Shown one piece after another: positions 51,177 through 59,898 of a stretch of 64,000 bases of DNA. Source of the stretch: HXMU1420-13 sp965601825 (GTDB lineage Bacteria; Bacteroidota; Rhodothermia; Balneolales; Balneolaceae). The number at the start of each line of letters is the position of its first letter. Position 1 is the stretch's first letter. The notes below the pieces were generated by a model. That model saw only the letters and a list, made by a program, of their open reading frames with translations, ran no database searches and was not told the DNA's origin. The stretch spans positions 1,798,001 through 1,862,000 of the forward strand of contig OZ271839.1 of NCBI GenBank assembly GCA_965601825.1. Reading direction: 5' to 3'. Made by a program: the position numbers and the translations under genes.

Positions 51177-52022
51177 ATGAGCTGGTTTAAACGCGACGTA
51201 GAAAACATTCAAACCTCTACAAAGAAAGAAATGCCGGAAGGAGTCTGGGTTAAAGTTCCAACCACCGGCGAAACCATCCACCGCAGAGAATTAGAAGACA
51301 ACCTCTTCGTAGATCCTTTAAGTGGGTATCATTTCAGAATTGGGAGTAAAGAATACTTCAACATCATTTTTGATGATGGAAAATACACTGAGATTGCAGG
51401 TGATATTCGTTCAAATGATCCACTCGAATTTACAGATCGTAAGAAATACACAGATCGACTGGATGCTGCATATAAAAAAACGGGTTTGTCAGATGCAGCT
51501 ATGATCGGCGTTGGTAAAATCAACGGTCTTGATCTGGTTGTAGGTTGTATGGACTTCAGCTTCATTGGTGGAAGTATGGGTTCTGTTGTTGGTGAGCGTT
51601 TAGCACAAGGTGCGGAACATGCACTCAAGCATAAAATTCCTTACATGATTATCTCCCAGTCTGGTGGAGCCCGCATGATGGAAAGTGTATTGAGTTTGAT
51701 GCAATTAGCAAAGATTTCTTCAAAGCTGGCATTACTTGACGAAGCGGGGATTCCTTACATCTCGTACTTGACAAATCCAACTACAGGTGGTGTAACCGCA
51801 AGTTTTGCAATGCTTGGTGATTTTAACGTAGCCGAACCAGGAGCATTGATTGGGTTTGCAGGACCTCGAGTAATTCGTCAAACCATTGGTAGAGATTTGC
51901 CGGAAGGATTCCAGACATCGGAATATTTGTTGGAGCATGGATTTTTAGATTTCATCATCAAGAGAACTGAGATGAAGGAGAAAATCACGCAATTGTTGAA
52001 ATTAATTCTTCATAAAAAATAG
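51177..52022 (+). CDS. accD: Acetyl-CoA carboxylase carboxyltransferase beta subunit, zinc-ribbon cysteines lost
   Basis: AccD with AccA moves the carboxyl group from biotin to acetyl-CoA to give malonyl-CoA. The 281-residue product has the crotonase-like core: GGSMGSVVGERLAQGAEHAL, SQSGGARMMESVLSLMQLAK, YLTNPTTGGVTASFAMLGD, and GPRVIRQTIGRDLPEGFQTSEYLLEHGFLD. The N-terminal C4 zinc ribbon is degenerate: the positions of the four E. coli cysteines (27, 30, 46, 49) are Val, Thr, Asp and Ser, though the surrounding fold text is conserved. accA is not adjacent. Confidence 0.94.
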   Translation: MSWFKRDVENIQTSTKKEMPEGVWVKVPTTGETIHRRELEDNLFVDPLSGYHFRIGSKEYFNIIFDDGKYTEIAGDIRSNDPLEFTDRKKYTDRLDAAYKKTGLSDAAMIGVGKINGLDLVVGCMDFSFIGGSMGSVVGERLAQGAEHALKHKIPYMIISQSGGARMMESVLSLMQLAKISSKLALLDEAGIPYISYLTNPTTGGVTASFAMLGDFNVAEPGALIGFAGPRVIRQTIGRDLPEGFQTSEYLLEHGFLDFIIKRTEMKEKITQLLKLILHKK

Positions 52023-52030
52023 CCAAACAG

Positions 52031-52068
52031 GTATGTAACGAACGGGGATCAGGGGAGTCGTTACATAC
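52031..52068. repeat. Perfect stem-loop between accD and the peptidase gene
   Basis: GTATGTAACGA (52031-52041) and TCGTTACATAC (52058-52068) form an 11-base perfect stem around a 16-base G-rich loop. There is no T run after it, so it is not a classical terminator. It starts eight bases after the accD stop and ends 22 bases before the next ATG. Confidence 0.6.
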
Positions 52069-52090
52069 GATTTAAAACTTAATTTGTACT

Positions 52091-54250
52091 ATGCGATTAT
52101 CGTTACAAGTCTGTATTGCACTGGTATTTTGCGCCAGCTTTTCTGTAACAGCACAAGAACCTCAACCTATTGAATTTGATCATATTTTTGATGGGACCTT
52201 CACACCAAACCAAATCCAGAATGTACGCTGGATGAATGATGGCAGATTCTACTCAGCTATTGATGGAAATTCTATTACCCGATTCAATATTGTGAATGGA
52301 AACTCAGAAGTATTGTTCGATGGAAGCCAACATGATGATTTTGATATTCAGAGATATGAGTTTTCAGCAGATGAGAATTTGATTCTTTTAAGTACGGATG
52401 TTGAAGGGATATGGAGAAGATCCACCAAAGAGAACTATTACATTTTCAACAGATCAGATAACACCCTTACTAAACTCACACAAAGTGTAGAAAAGCAACA
52501 AAGTGCTGAACTAAATGCTGATGGTGATAAGGCAGCGTTCGTTCAAGACAATAATTTATTTTGGGTTGATTTAGCAACCGGTGAAGAAACTCAAATCACA
52601 GAAGATGGAGAGTTTAACTCAATTATAAATGGGGTAGCTGATTGGGTTTATGAGGAAGAATTTAGTTTCACTAAAGCTTGGTTTTGGTCACCGAATGGAG
52701 ATAGAATTGCATTTTATCGTTTTGATGAAGCACATGTGAAAGAATTCACTATGGAGCTTTGGGATGAGTTATACCCCGAATTCATTCGTTTTAAATATCC
52801 AAAAGCCGGAGAAGAAAATGCGATCGTAAGTATTCTTGTGTATGATTTAAATACGGGTGAAACTACGATGATGGATATAGGTGAAGAGACAGATCAATAT
52901 ATCCCTAGAATTAATTGGAGTAACGATAATGATCTTCTCGCGATCCGCAGAATGAATCGACTTCAAAATCAGGAAGATCTTCTGTTTGCTGATGTTACAA
53001 CTGGCGAAACTACGCTAATGTTAACAGAATCCAGCGATACCTGGTTGGATGTACATGACGATTTGCATTTCCTGAATAATGGAAAGCAATTTTTAACCAC
53101 ATCTACAAAAAGTGGATTTAATCATGTGTACCTCTATGATCTGGATGGCAAAGAAATTCGCCAAATTACGCAGGGTGATTACAATGTAACAGAAATCATC
53201 GGCTTTGATGAACGACGTCACAACTTGTACTATATGAGTACAGAAGTTTCGCCACTACAACGCCATTTCTACAGAGTTCGGGTTGATGGTCGCAGAAAAA
53301 GAAGTATGACGGAAAATGAAGGTTGGTACTCTATCAATATGAGTCGTGACTTTAAATATTACATTCAAACCTATTCAGATTTCGATAAACCACCGGTTTA
53401 TACGTTACATGAAGCTGGTGATAAACTCGTACGAGTGATTGAAGACAATGCTCAACTGGTGGAAAACCTGGAAAACTTCAGTTTCCAACACAAAGATTTC
53501 ATGACATTGGACGTCAATGGAGAGACATTGAACGCATACATGATCACACCACCAGACTTTGATGAAACTCAGGAATACCCGGTAGTGATGCATGTTTATG
53601 GTGGACCTGGAAGTCAACGTGTGACAAGAAACTTCGCATCAAGTCAACGGCCAATGTGGCACCAGTACTTAGTAAATCAGGGTTACATTGTTATTACTGT
53701 TGATAATCGAGGAACTGGTGGTAGAGGAATAGAATTCCAAAATCAGGTTTATAAACAACTTGGAGTTTTGGAAACGGAAGATCAGGTTGAAGCTGCCCGT
53801 CAAATTGCTGAATATCCATTTGTTGATGCAGATCGAATCGGAATTTGGGGATGGAGCTACGGTGGATATATGAGTACTCTAGCCTTAGCTGAAGGTAATG
53901 ACGTGTTTAAATCTGCAATTGCAGTTGCGCCTGTGAGTCATTGGAAATTCTATGACACGATTTATACTGAGCGATTCATGCAAACTCCTCAATTGAATCC
54001 AGAAGGCTATGATGCAGCAGCCCCGATCATGGTTGCCGATAAAATCAAAGGTGATTATCTGTTAATTCATGGGACAGGAGATGACAACGTTCATTATCAA
54101 AATGCAGTTGCAATGATGCAGGCACTTATTGAAAATGACGTGCAATTCGAATCGATGACCTATCCAAACATGGCTCATGCTATTTATGGTGGGAATGCTC
54201 GAAGACATTTATGGCGTTTGATGAGTGATTTCATCATGGAAAAACTGTAA
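52091..54250 (+). CDS. Dipeptidyl-peptidase IV-like S9 peptidase
   Basis: A 719-residue exported prolyl oligopeptidase family enzyme that removes X-Pro dipeptides. A signal peptide (LQVCIALVFCASFSVTAQ) precedes an eight-bladed DPP4 propeller (about 30-460, including VADWVYEEEFSFTKAWFWSPNG with the double-Glu substrate anchor). The alpha/beta-hydrolase domain follows with the nucleophile Ser589 in GWSYGGYMS, the Asp in HGTGDDNVHY and the His in NMAHAIYGG. It is probably periplasmic and feeds peptide use. Confidence 0.93.
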   Translation: MRLSLQVCIALVFCASFSVTAQEPQPIEFDHIFDGTFTPNQIQNVRWMNDGRFYSAIDGNSITRFNIVNGNSEVLFDGSQHDDFDIQRYEFSADENLILLSTDVEGIWRRSTKENYYIFNRSDNTLTKLTQSVEKQQSAELNADGDKAAFVQDNNLFWVDLATGEETQITEDGEFNSIINGVADWVYEEEFSFTKAWFWSPNGDRIAFYRFDEAHVKEFTMELWDELYPEFIRFKYPKAGEENAIVSILVYDLNTGETTMMDIGEETDQYIPRINWSNDNDLLAIRRMNRLQNQEDLLFADVTTGETTLMLTESSDTWLDVHDDLHFLNNGKQFLTTSTKSGFNHVYLYDLDGKEIRQITQGDYNVTEIIGFDERRHNLYYMSTEVSPLQRHFYRVRVDGRRKRSMTENEGWYSINMSRDFKYYIQTYSDFDKPPVYTLHEAGDKLVRVIEDNAQLVENLENFSFQHKDFMTLDVNGETLNAYMITPPDFDETQEYPVVMHVYGGPGSQRVTRNFASSQRPMWHQYLVNQGYIVITVDNRGTGGRGIEFQNQVYKQLGVLETEDQVEAARQIAEYPFVDADRIGIWGWSYGGYMSTLALAEGNDVFKSAIAVAPVSHWKFYDTIYTERFMQTPQLNPEGYDAAAPIMVADKIKGDYLLIHGTGDDNVHYQNAVAMMQALIENDVQFESMTYPNMAHAIYGGNARRHLWRLMSDFIMEKL

Positions 54251-54252
54251 TC

Positions 54253-54295
54253 GTTAATCGTTATTCGTTAATCGGATAGACGAATAACGATTAAC
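54253..54295. repeat. Perfect 15-base inverted repeat before obgE
   Basis: GTTAATCGTTATTCG (54253-54267) pairs perfectly with CGAATAACGATTAAC (54281-54295) around a 13-base loop that itself contains TTAATCG. The AT-rich stem begins two bases after the peptidase stop and ends 13 bases before the obgE ATG. It could be a dispersed repeat or an RNA stem affecting obgE expression. Confidence 0.65.
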
Positions 54296-54308
54296 AAATA
54301 ACTAAAGA

Positions 54309-55304
54309 ATGCGATTCGCTGACTACGCCAAGATTTATGTGACTGCGGGAAAAGGAGGAGATGGTTCTGCTCATTTCCGAAGAGAGAAGTTTGTGCCTCG
54401 TGGTGGTCCGGATGGTGGTGATGGCGGAAAAGGTGGAAGCATCATCCTGAAAGGAAATCAGCATTTAAATACACTACTTGATCTACGATATAAGAAGTAT
54501 ATCAAAGCAAAAAGAGGTGAACACGGTGCAGGAAGTAGAAAAACCGGTGCCGGTGGACCAGATATCGTTTTGGATGTCCCATTAGGTACGGTTGCTTACG
54601 ATTCAGATTCAAGAGAACGATTAGGAGAGATCACAGAAAATGAAGAGCAGCTTGTAATTGCTGAAGGTGGGAAAGGTGGACTTGGAAACTGGCACTTTAA
54701 ATCAGCCACCAATCAAACTCCTCAGTTTGCTCAAGAAGGAAAAGAGGGCGAAGAACGAGTTGTTGAACTTGAATTAAAGCTAATTGCTGATGTTGGATTG
54801 GTAGGATTTCCAAATGCAGGGAAAAGTACATTATTAGCCGCCTTATCAGAGGCAAAACCTAAAATAGGTGATTATCCATTTACAACGTTAGAGCCGAATC
54901 TTGGAGTTGTGAAATTCAGTGATTACCGCAGTTTTGTTATGGCGGATATACCGGGCATCATTGAAGAAGCGCATCAGGGGAAAGGACTTGGAATACAGTT
55001 TCTTCGACATATCGAAAGAAATAATGTGCTTCTATTTATGGTATCAGCTGATACGGATATCGTTTATGAATACGAAGCTTTGGTAAATGAACTGAAAGCT
55101 TATCGATCTGATCTGTTAGAAAAACCACGTGTTTTAGCTATCACTAAGATGGATTTAAAACAAGGATTTAAGTTAGACGAAGAGTTGCATTTTGAAGACG
55201 AAATTCCCGTTATTCCTATCTCATCAGCCACCGGATTTGGTGTTGATGTGTTAAGGGAAACACTTTGGGGGGCGATTCAGAATGCAAAACAACTCGAATC
55301 TTAG
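54309..55304 (+). CDS. obgE: GTPase Obg/CgtA
   Basis: Obg is an essential GTPase acting in 50S ribosome maturation and stress control. The 331-residue protein has the glycine-rich Obg fold (about 1-158: FRREKFVPRGGPDGGDGGKGG, GAGGPDIVLDVPLGTVAYD) and the G domain with G1 GFPNAGKST, G3 DIPGIIEEAHQGKGLG, G4 ITKMD and G5 ISSATG. It lacks the variable C-terminal OCT domain. The last 23 bases overlap dprA. Confidence 0.95.
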   Translation: MRFADYAKIYVTAGKGGDGSAHFRREKFVPRGGPDGGDGGKGGSIILKGNQHLNTLLDLRYKKYIKAKRGEHGAGSRKTGAGGPDIVLDVPLGTVAYDSDSRERLGEITENEEQLVIAEGGKGGLGNWHFKSATNQTPQFAQEGKEGEERVVELELKLIADVGLVGFPNAGKSTLLAALSEAKPKIGDYPFTTLEPNLGVVKFSDYRSFVMADIPGIIEEAHQGKGLGIQFLRHIERNNVLLFMVSADTDIVYEYEALVNELKAYRSDLLEKPRVLAITKMDLKQGFKLDEELHFEDEIPVIPISSATGFGVDVLRETLWGAIQNAKQLES

Positions 55305-56406
55305 AAATTTACTGGCATTAAGTCTGATTCCAGGTTTTGGACCAAAAAGGGTAAAGCAATTAATAGCCAAATTTCCTGATGCTTCCCGTTTATTCAAACT
55401 ATCTAAATCCGAACTTCGAAGTGTAGAGGGAATAGGTGAGGCATCAGCTCTAACTTTTCTTTCTTTTGATGAATGGCATGAAGTTGACGAGATCATAAAA
55501 GCTACAGAAAAAGTAAAAGCCAACATTCTAACTATTGCAGATGACGCGTATCCGCAGTTATTAAAACAGATTTATGACCCGCCAGTTATACTATGGTATA
55601 AGGGAAATCTTGATGCTTTGTCTGAACCGGGAATTGCTGTAGTTGGAACAAGAAATACTACTCCTTACGGCAAGAAGATGGCGAAAAGGTTTTCGACTGA
55701 GTTAAGTGAATCTGGTTTATGTATTAATAGCGGATTAGCTCATGGCATTGATTCAATTGCACATCAAGCTGCCATTGAAGCAAAAGGTAAAACAGTTGCT
55801 GTTTTAGGTTCAGGAATCGATTGGATTTATCCGGCGAAGAATAAAGATTTGGCAAATGCTATTGTTAAGTCTGGCAGTATTGTAATTACAGAATTTCCAC
55901 CCGGCAGTAAACCAGATGCCGGTAATTTCCCGGTTCGAAATAGAATTGTAAGCGGACTTTCTTACGGCACTTTAGTTGTTGAATCCGGAATTCAGGGAGG
56001 CAGTATTATAACTGCAGAATTAGCACTAGATCAAAACAGAGAGGTTTTTGCCATCCCGCATTCCAACGAAAATCTTAACGGAAGTGGGTGTAACTATCTG
56101 ATTAAAACCGGTGCAGCTAAATTAATTCAAACGGTTGATGATATTCTGGAAGAACTACCGATTGAGAACAATAATCAACATTCAATAAATAATGTTCAAA
56201 AGGAGATAAAATCAAATTGGAGGGATTTGGAATTGGATGAATTGAGTCATAGAATATGTTCATTATTAGAAGAAAAAGAATATCAGATTGATGCCTTAGC
56301 TGATGAACTTGGAGCTTCAACAAGTAAACTGTTAGTAGCTATGCTTACCCTCGAGATGAAAGAAATTGTGACACAGAAAGCAGGAAAGATTTTTGCATTG
56401 AAATAA
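55282..56406 (+). CDS. dprA: DNA-processing protein DprA
   Basis: DprA loads RecA onto incoming single-stranded DNA during natural transformation. The 374-residue product has an N-terminal helix-hairpin-helix/SAM-like part (about 10-60, FGPKRVKQLIAKF), the Rossmann core with VVGTRNTTPYGKKMA, SGLAHGIDSIAHQAAI, GSGIDWIYPAKN and FPVRNRIVSGLSYGTLVVE, and a C-terminal winged helix (about 310-374). Its ATG lies inside the end of obgE, suggesting coupling. Presence supports possible competence in the organism, but no com genes are seen here. Confidence 0.94.
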   Translation: MQNNSNLRNLLALSLIPGFGPKRVKQLIAKFPDASRLFKLSKSELRSVEGIGEASALTFLSFDEWHEVDEIIKATEKVKANILTIADDAYPQLLKQIYDPPVILWYKGNLDALSEPGIAVVGTRNTTPYGKKMAKRFSTELSESGLCINSGLAHGIDSIAHQAAIEAKGKTVAVLGSGIDWIYPAKNKDLANAIVKSGSIVITEFPPGSKPDAGNFPVRNRIVSGLSYGTLVVESGIQGGSIITAELALDQNREVFAIPHSNENLNGSGCNYLIKTGAAKLIQTVDDILEELPIENNNQHSINNVQKEIKSNWRDLELDELSHRICSLLEEKEYQIDALADELGASTSKLLVAMLTLEMKEIVTQKAGKIFALK

Positions 56407-56436
56407 AAAAGGCTCTCAGATAAACCAGAAAGCCTT
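56405..56436 (-). terminator. Probable terminator at the dprA / frameshifted-gene junction
   Basis: AAGGCT (56409-56414) and AGCCTT (56431-56436) form a 6-base stem around a 16-base loop, and on the minus strand a T run follows. It serves the minus-strand pseudogene and may also act on dprA, whose stop lies immediately beside it. Confidence 0.6.
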
Positions 56437-56457
56437 GAATCTCTTTGAGATTAAATC

Positions 56458-56894
56458 TTACTGCTCAAAAACTGCTAGTCCATAGTAGCATGGTTCAACT
56501 TCACAAGCAAACATGGTAACCTCAACTCGGTAATTTCCTGAGTACGTTGGTGTGAAAACAATAACGGGATAGTCATCCTCTTCTATGTCACTATCTATTT
56601 CGCTACTTGTTCCTTTTCCTTTAGTCCCGTACAGATACAAATCAATATCACTACAATCTTCATCACAAAATCCTTGAATTAAATAATCAACACCTTCCTC
56701 TAATTCTAAGGTCCATGATTTATCCTCATCTTCGTAAATGGCCCAATTATATAGTTTGTAAGACTATAATCGTCTTCTGCAGCTGTCTCATATGCTGCTT
56801 GTAATTGTGACCAAACTGTTTCAGCGTAAGATTGCGCATTTATATAAGCCGTGCCTAGAATCATCGTGAAGAGCACGAGTATTGTTATTTTCAT
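56458..56894 (-). pseudogene. Frameshifted gene for a small secreted PPC-like protein
   Basis: The first frame (56894 downward) gives a signal peptide (ILVLFTMILGTAYINAQ) and SYAETVWSQLQAAYETAAEDDYSL. Near 56760-56766 the reading must move by one base into another frame that continues YKLYNWAIYEDEDKSWTLEL, IQGFCDEDCSDIDLYLYGTKG, SGNYRVEVTMFACEVEPCYYGLAVFEQ and then stops. Joined, this is a coherent protein of about 145 residues whose second part resembles the PPC-type beta-sandwich. A one-base deletion is the simplest cause; no standard slippery heptamer is seen, but sequencing error is possible. Confidence 0.7.
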
Positions 56895-56943
56895 TGCTGT
56901 AATCCCTTAATTAAGCTTTAAAGGTACCTATGTAATGAATTAA

Positions 56944-58680
56944 TTAATCTACTCCAAGGTCCTTTAAAATCTGTTCGATTTTCTGATCCAATTCAAGTGA
57001 TTTATTATCGTATTGTTCCTTCGTGTCCAAATCGGTATTCACGCTGCAATAGAACTTGATTTTTGGTTCTGTACCTGATGGTCGGGCTGATATAATACTT
57101 CCATCTTCTGTAACAAATTGAAGTACATTCGAAACTGGCAAATTTGTCGGTTCAGTTTTACCGGAATCAAGATGTTTGTTTTCCTGTGATTGATAATCTT
57201 TTAGAATTGTAACCGATGAACCACCTAAAGTTGATGGCGGAGTACTTCTGAAACCAGCCATCATCTCTTGAATTTCTTCCGCACCGGCTTTTCCTTTTTT
57301 GGTTACTGATATCAGCTTCTCTCTGAATAAACCATGTTCTACATACATATCAATCAAGGCTTCATACAAGCTAGATCCTTGATCTTTATAATAAGCTGCC
57401 ATTTCAGCAATAATTACGGCTGATACAACTGCATCTTTATCACGAACATGCTCTCCAATCAAATACCCATAACTTTCCTCACCACCTGCTATGAAGGTTT
57501 TTTTGCCTTTCAGCTTTGTAATTATTTCACCGATATATTTAAATCCTGTTAATGTGTTGAAACACTCAACACCGTAAGATTCAGCTATTCGGTCGATTAG
57601 ATAACTCGTAACAATCGTTTTAACGATATATTCATTACCGGTTAACTTACCTGCGTTTTTCCATGCAGTAAGCATGTAGTTAATGATCAATGTACCGGTC
57701 ATATTTCCATTGAAAAGTACAATCTCACCTTTATCGTTTTTCACAGCAATACCAACTCGGTCTGCATCTGGATCTGTTGCCATGACCAGGTCTGCATCAA
57801 TTTCTCTGGCTTTTGCCATTGCCATGCTGAGAGCTTCTTCTTCCTCTGGATTTGGGTAAATCACTGTTGGGAAGTTGCCATCTATTACCATTTGTTCCTC
57901 AACAACGGCGACATTTGTAAATCCATAAGCTTCTAGTGCCGGTAATACTGATATACCGGTACCATGGATAGGTGAGAATACAATTTTGATGTCCTTTTGT
58001 CTCTCAATTGCATTTTTTGATATAGAAAGTTTGACTAACTCATCAAGGTATTTCTTATCAAGTTCCTCACCGATTACTTCAATTAAATCTGGGTTACCTT
58101 CAAATTTAACTTCTTCTACAGATGCAATCTTTTGAACTTCATCCATTACCATTTTATCGAATGGAGCTACAAATTGCCCCCCATCTGCTCCATAAGCTTT
58201 GTATCCGTTGTATTCTTTTGGGTTATGAGATGCCGTTAATACTACTCCACTTTGGCAGCCTAATTCTCGGATTGCATAAGATAATTCGGGAGTAGGTCGA
58301 AGAGCTTCAAAGAAATAAACTTTAATACCATTGGCAGAAAAAACATCAGCCACTACTTTAGCAAGTGTATCAGAATTATTTCTACAGTCGTAGGCAATAG
58401 CCACTTTGATGTCCTCATTAGGATATTCTTTCTTTAAAAAATTACTCAGCCCCTGAGTAGCCATCCCAAAGGTATATTTATTCACACGATTTGAGCCCAC
58501 TCCCATAATACCCCGCAAACCACCAGTGCCAAACTCCAAATCTCTATAAAAAGCATCGGTAAGCTCAGTAAACTTCTCCTGATCTAATAGTTCTTGAATT
58601 GTAGACTTTGTTTCCAGATCATATTCGCCATTTAACCAGATATTGATTTTATCTTCTACAGATTTTTCGAGATTGCTCAT
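56944..58680 (-). CDS. Phosphohexomutase (phosphoglucomutase/phosphomannomutase)
   Basis: This alpha-D-phosphohexomutase interconverts sugar 1- and 6-phosphates. The 578-residue protein has the four domains of the family: catalytic phosphoserine loop VVLTASHNPKEYNGYKAYGADGG, metal-binding DPDADRVGIAV, sugar-binding GGEESYGYLIGEH and phosphate-binding RPSGTEPKIKFY. The length and GLRGIMGVGSNRVNKYT start match the long PGM type of Bacteroidota and Bacillus PgcA. It is divergent from the DUF305 gene. Confidence 0.94.
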   Translation of the reverse strand: MSNLEKSVEDKINIWLNGEYDLETKSTIQELLDQEKFTELTDAFYRDLEFGTGGLRGIMGVGSNRVNKYTFGMATQGLSNFLKKEYPNEDIKVAIAYDCRNNSDTLAKVVADVFSANGIKVYFFEALRPTPELSYAIRELGCQSGVVLTASHNPKEYNGYKAYGADGGQFVAPFDKMVMDEVQKIASVEEVKFEGNPDLIEVIGEELDKKYLDELVKLSISKNAIERQKDIKIVFSPIHGTGISVLPALEAYGFTNVAVVEEQMVIDGNFPTVIYPNPEEEEALSMAMAKAREIDADLVMATDPDADRVGIAVKNDKGEIVLFNGNMTGTLIINYMLTAWKNAGKLTGNEYIVKTIVTSYLIDRIAESYGVECFNTLTGFKYIGEIITKLKGKKTFIAGGEESYGYLIGEHVRDKDAVVSAVIIAEMAAYYKDQGSSLYEALIDMYVEHGLFREKLISVTKKGKAGAEEIQEMMAGFRSTPPSTLGGSSVTILKDYQSQENKHLDSGKTEPTNLPVSNVLQFVTEDGSIISARPSGTEPKIKFYCSVNTDLDTKEQYDNKSLELDQKIEQILKDLGVD

Positions 58681-58901
58681 GATTGATAGATAAGGTGGTA
58701 AGTAATTTCGCTCGAATATAGAAATAACTGATCATTTTGAGCTAAGAATTCAGCGAAAATCTTCAAAAACAACCATAGCTTAATATTTAGATTTTACATG
58801 TTAACAATCAGTGTTTTATTGCGTAGTTGGGGGCATTTTAAGTACCTTGCAGCTCTTTTCAAGAAATAGATATCTAGTCAAAAAATATCACTGTTCGAAT
58901 C

Positions 58902-59843
58902 ATGAGATTTAAAAGTCTTGCAACCATTACATTCTTAGTAATTACAGCGCTTGCATGTAATACCACTAAAGAAGCAGTTTTAACTGATAATAATTCTAAT
59001 TCGGATCCCTCCACTATTGCGGATGCCCGTCAGGGTAATGAAGATATAGAATCTCTTTTCTGGGCCAGAAGAGACAGCACGAAGCTTCAGTTTACTCAAG
59101 CTGATGTTGACTTCATGCAAGGTATGATCGGACACCATGCACAGGCTTTAATTATGTCAAGTCTGGCGGAACCAAATGATGCTAGTCTATCAGTGCGAAC
59201 ACTAGCAGCACGTATTATCAATGCCCAAAAAGATGAAATTGGAATCATGCAGCGTTGGTTGAGCGATCGTAATCAAACAGTTCCTCAGGTTAAGATTGAA
59301 GGCCTCAATTTGATCCTAACTCCAGGTGATGAACCTAAGCTTGATTTTTCAGAACAAGCAGTAATCGACGGTTTGAGCATGGAAATGGATCACAGCGGTC
59401 ATGATATGGACGGTTCAATGAATGAAGAAGAAATGCGTGAGCATATGGATTCAATGGCAAAACGAAATTCAGATATGTCTCATATGGCAGATAATGGAAT
59501 GGGGGACGAAGAAATGGATCACAGCAAAATGGATCACAGTGCAATGGGGCATGATATGATGATGCATGATCACTCGGATATGCCTGGTATGTTATCTCAA
59601 ACTCAATTAGAGGAACTTTCAGAAGCAAAAGGGTTAGATTTCGATCGACTATTCTTAAGGTACATGATTCAACATCATGCCGGCGCTATAACCATGGTTA
59701 ATGATTTAATTTCTGTAGATGGTGCAGCGCAAGAAGTGGGAATTGGAAAACTCGCTGCAGATATCAATGTAGATCAAAAAACAGAGATTGAAAGAATGCG
59801 CTTGATGTTAATGCAAATCTTAGAAGCTGAAGGATCAGATTAA
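58902..59843 (+). CDS. DUF305 lipoprotein with Met/His-rich insert
   Basis: A 313-residue lipoprotein (lipobox ALAC, Cys19) that contains the two ferritin-like halves of DUF305: DVDFMQGMIGHHAQALIMSSL (His-His at 78-79) and FLRYMIQHHAGAITMVNDL (258-259). Between them, residues about 160-230 are packed with Met, His, Asp and Ser (MDHS and HDM repeats), which resembles copper-binding segments of PcoE/CopB-type proteins. A role in periplasmic metal binding is likely but inferred. The next gene starts 55 bases downstream. Confidence 0.82.
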   Translation: MRFKSLATITFLVITALACNTTKEAVLTDNNSNSDPSTIADARQGNEDIESLFWARRDSTKLQFTQADVDFMQGMIGHHAQALIMSSLAEPNDASLSVRTLAARIINAQKDEIGIMQRWLSDRNQTVPQVKIEGLNLILTPGDEPKLDFSEQAVIDGLSMEMDHSGHDMDGSMNEEEMREHMDSMAKRNSDMSHMADNGMGDEEMDHSKMDHSAMGHDMMMHDHSDMPGMLSQTQLEELSEAKGLDFDRLFLRYMIQHHAGAITMVNDLISVDGAAQEVGIGKLAADINVDQKTEIERMRLMLMQILEAEGSD

Positions 59844-59898
59844 GCGCCTCATCTATCAAACAAATTCACAACAATCAACACTAATAAATAGGACAAGT

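Noticed and set aside
56458..56640. Separate 60-residue gene at 56458-56640
   Set aside because: Its TTG start lies inside a continuous conserved-looking reading that joins the upstream signal-peptide fragment through a one-base shift; treated as one broken gene.
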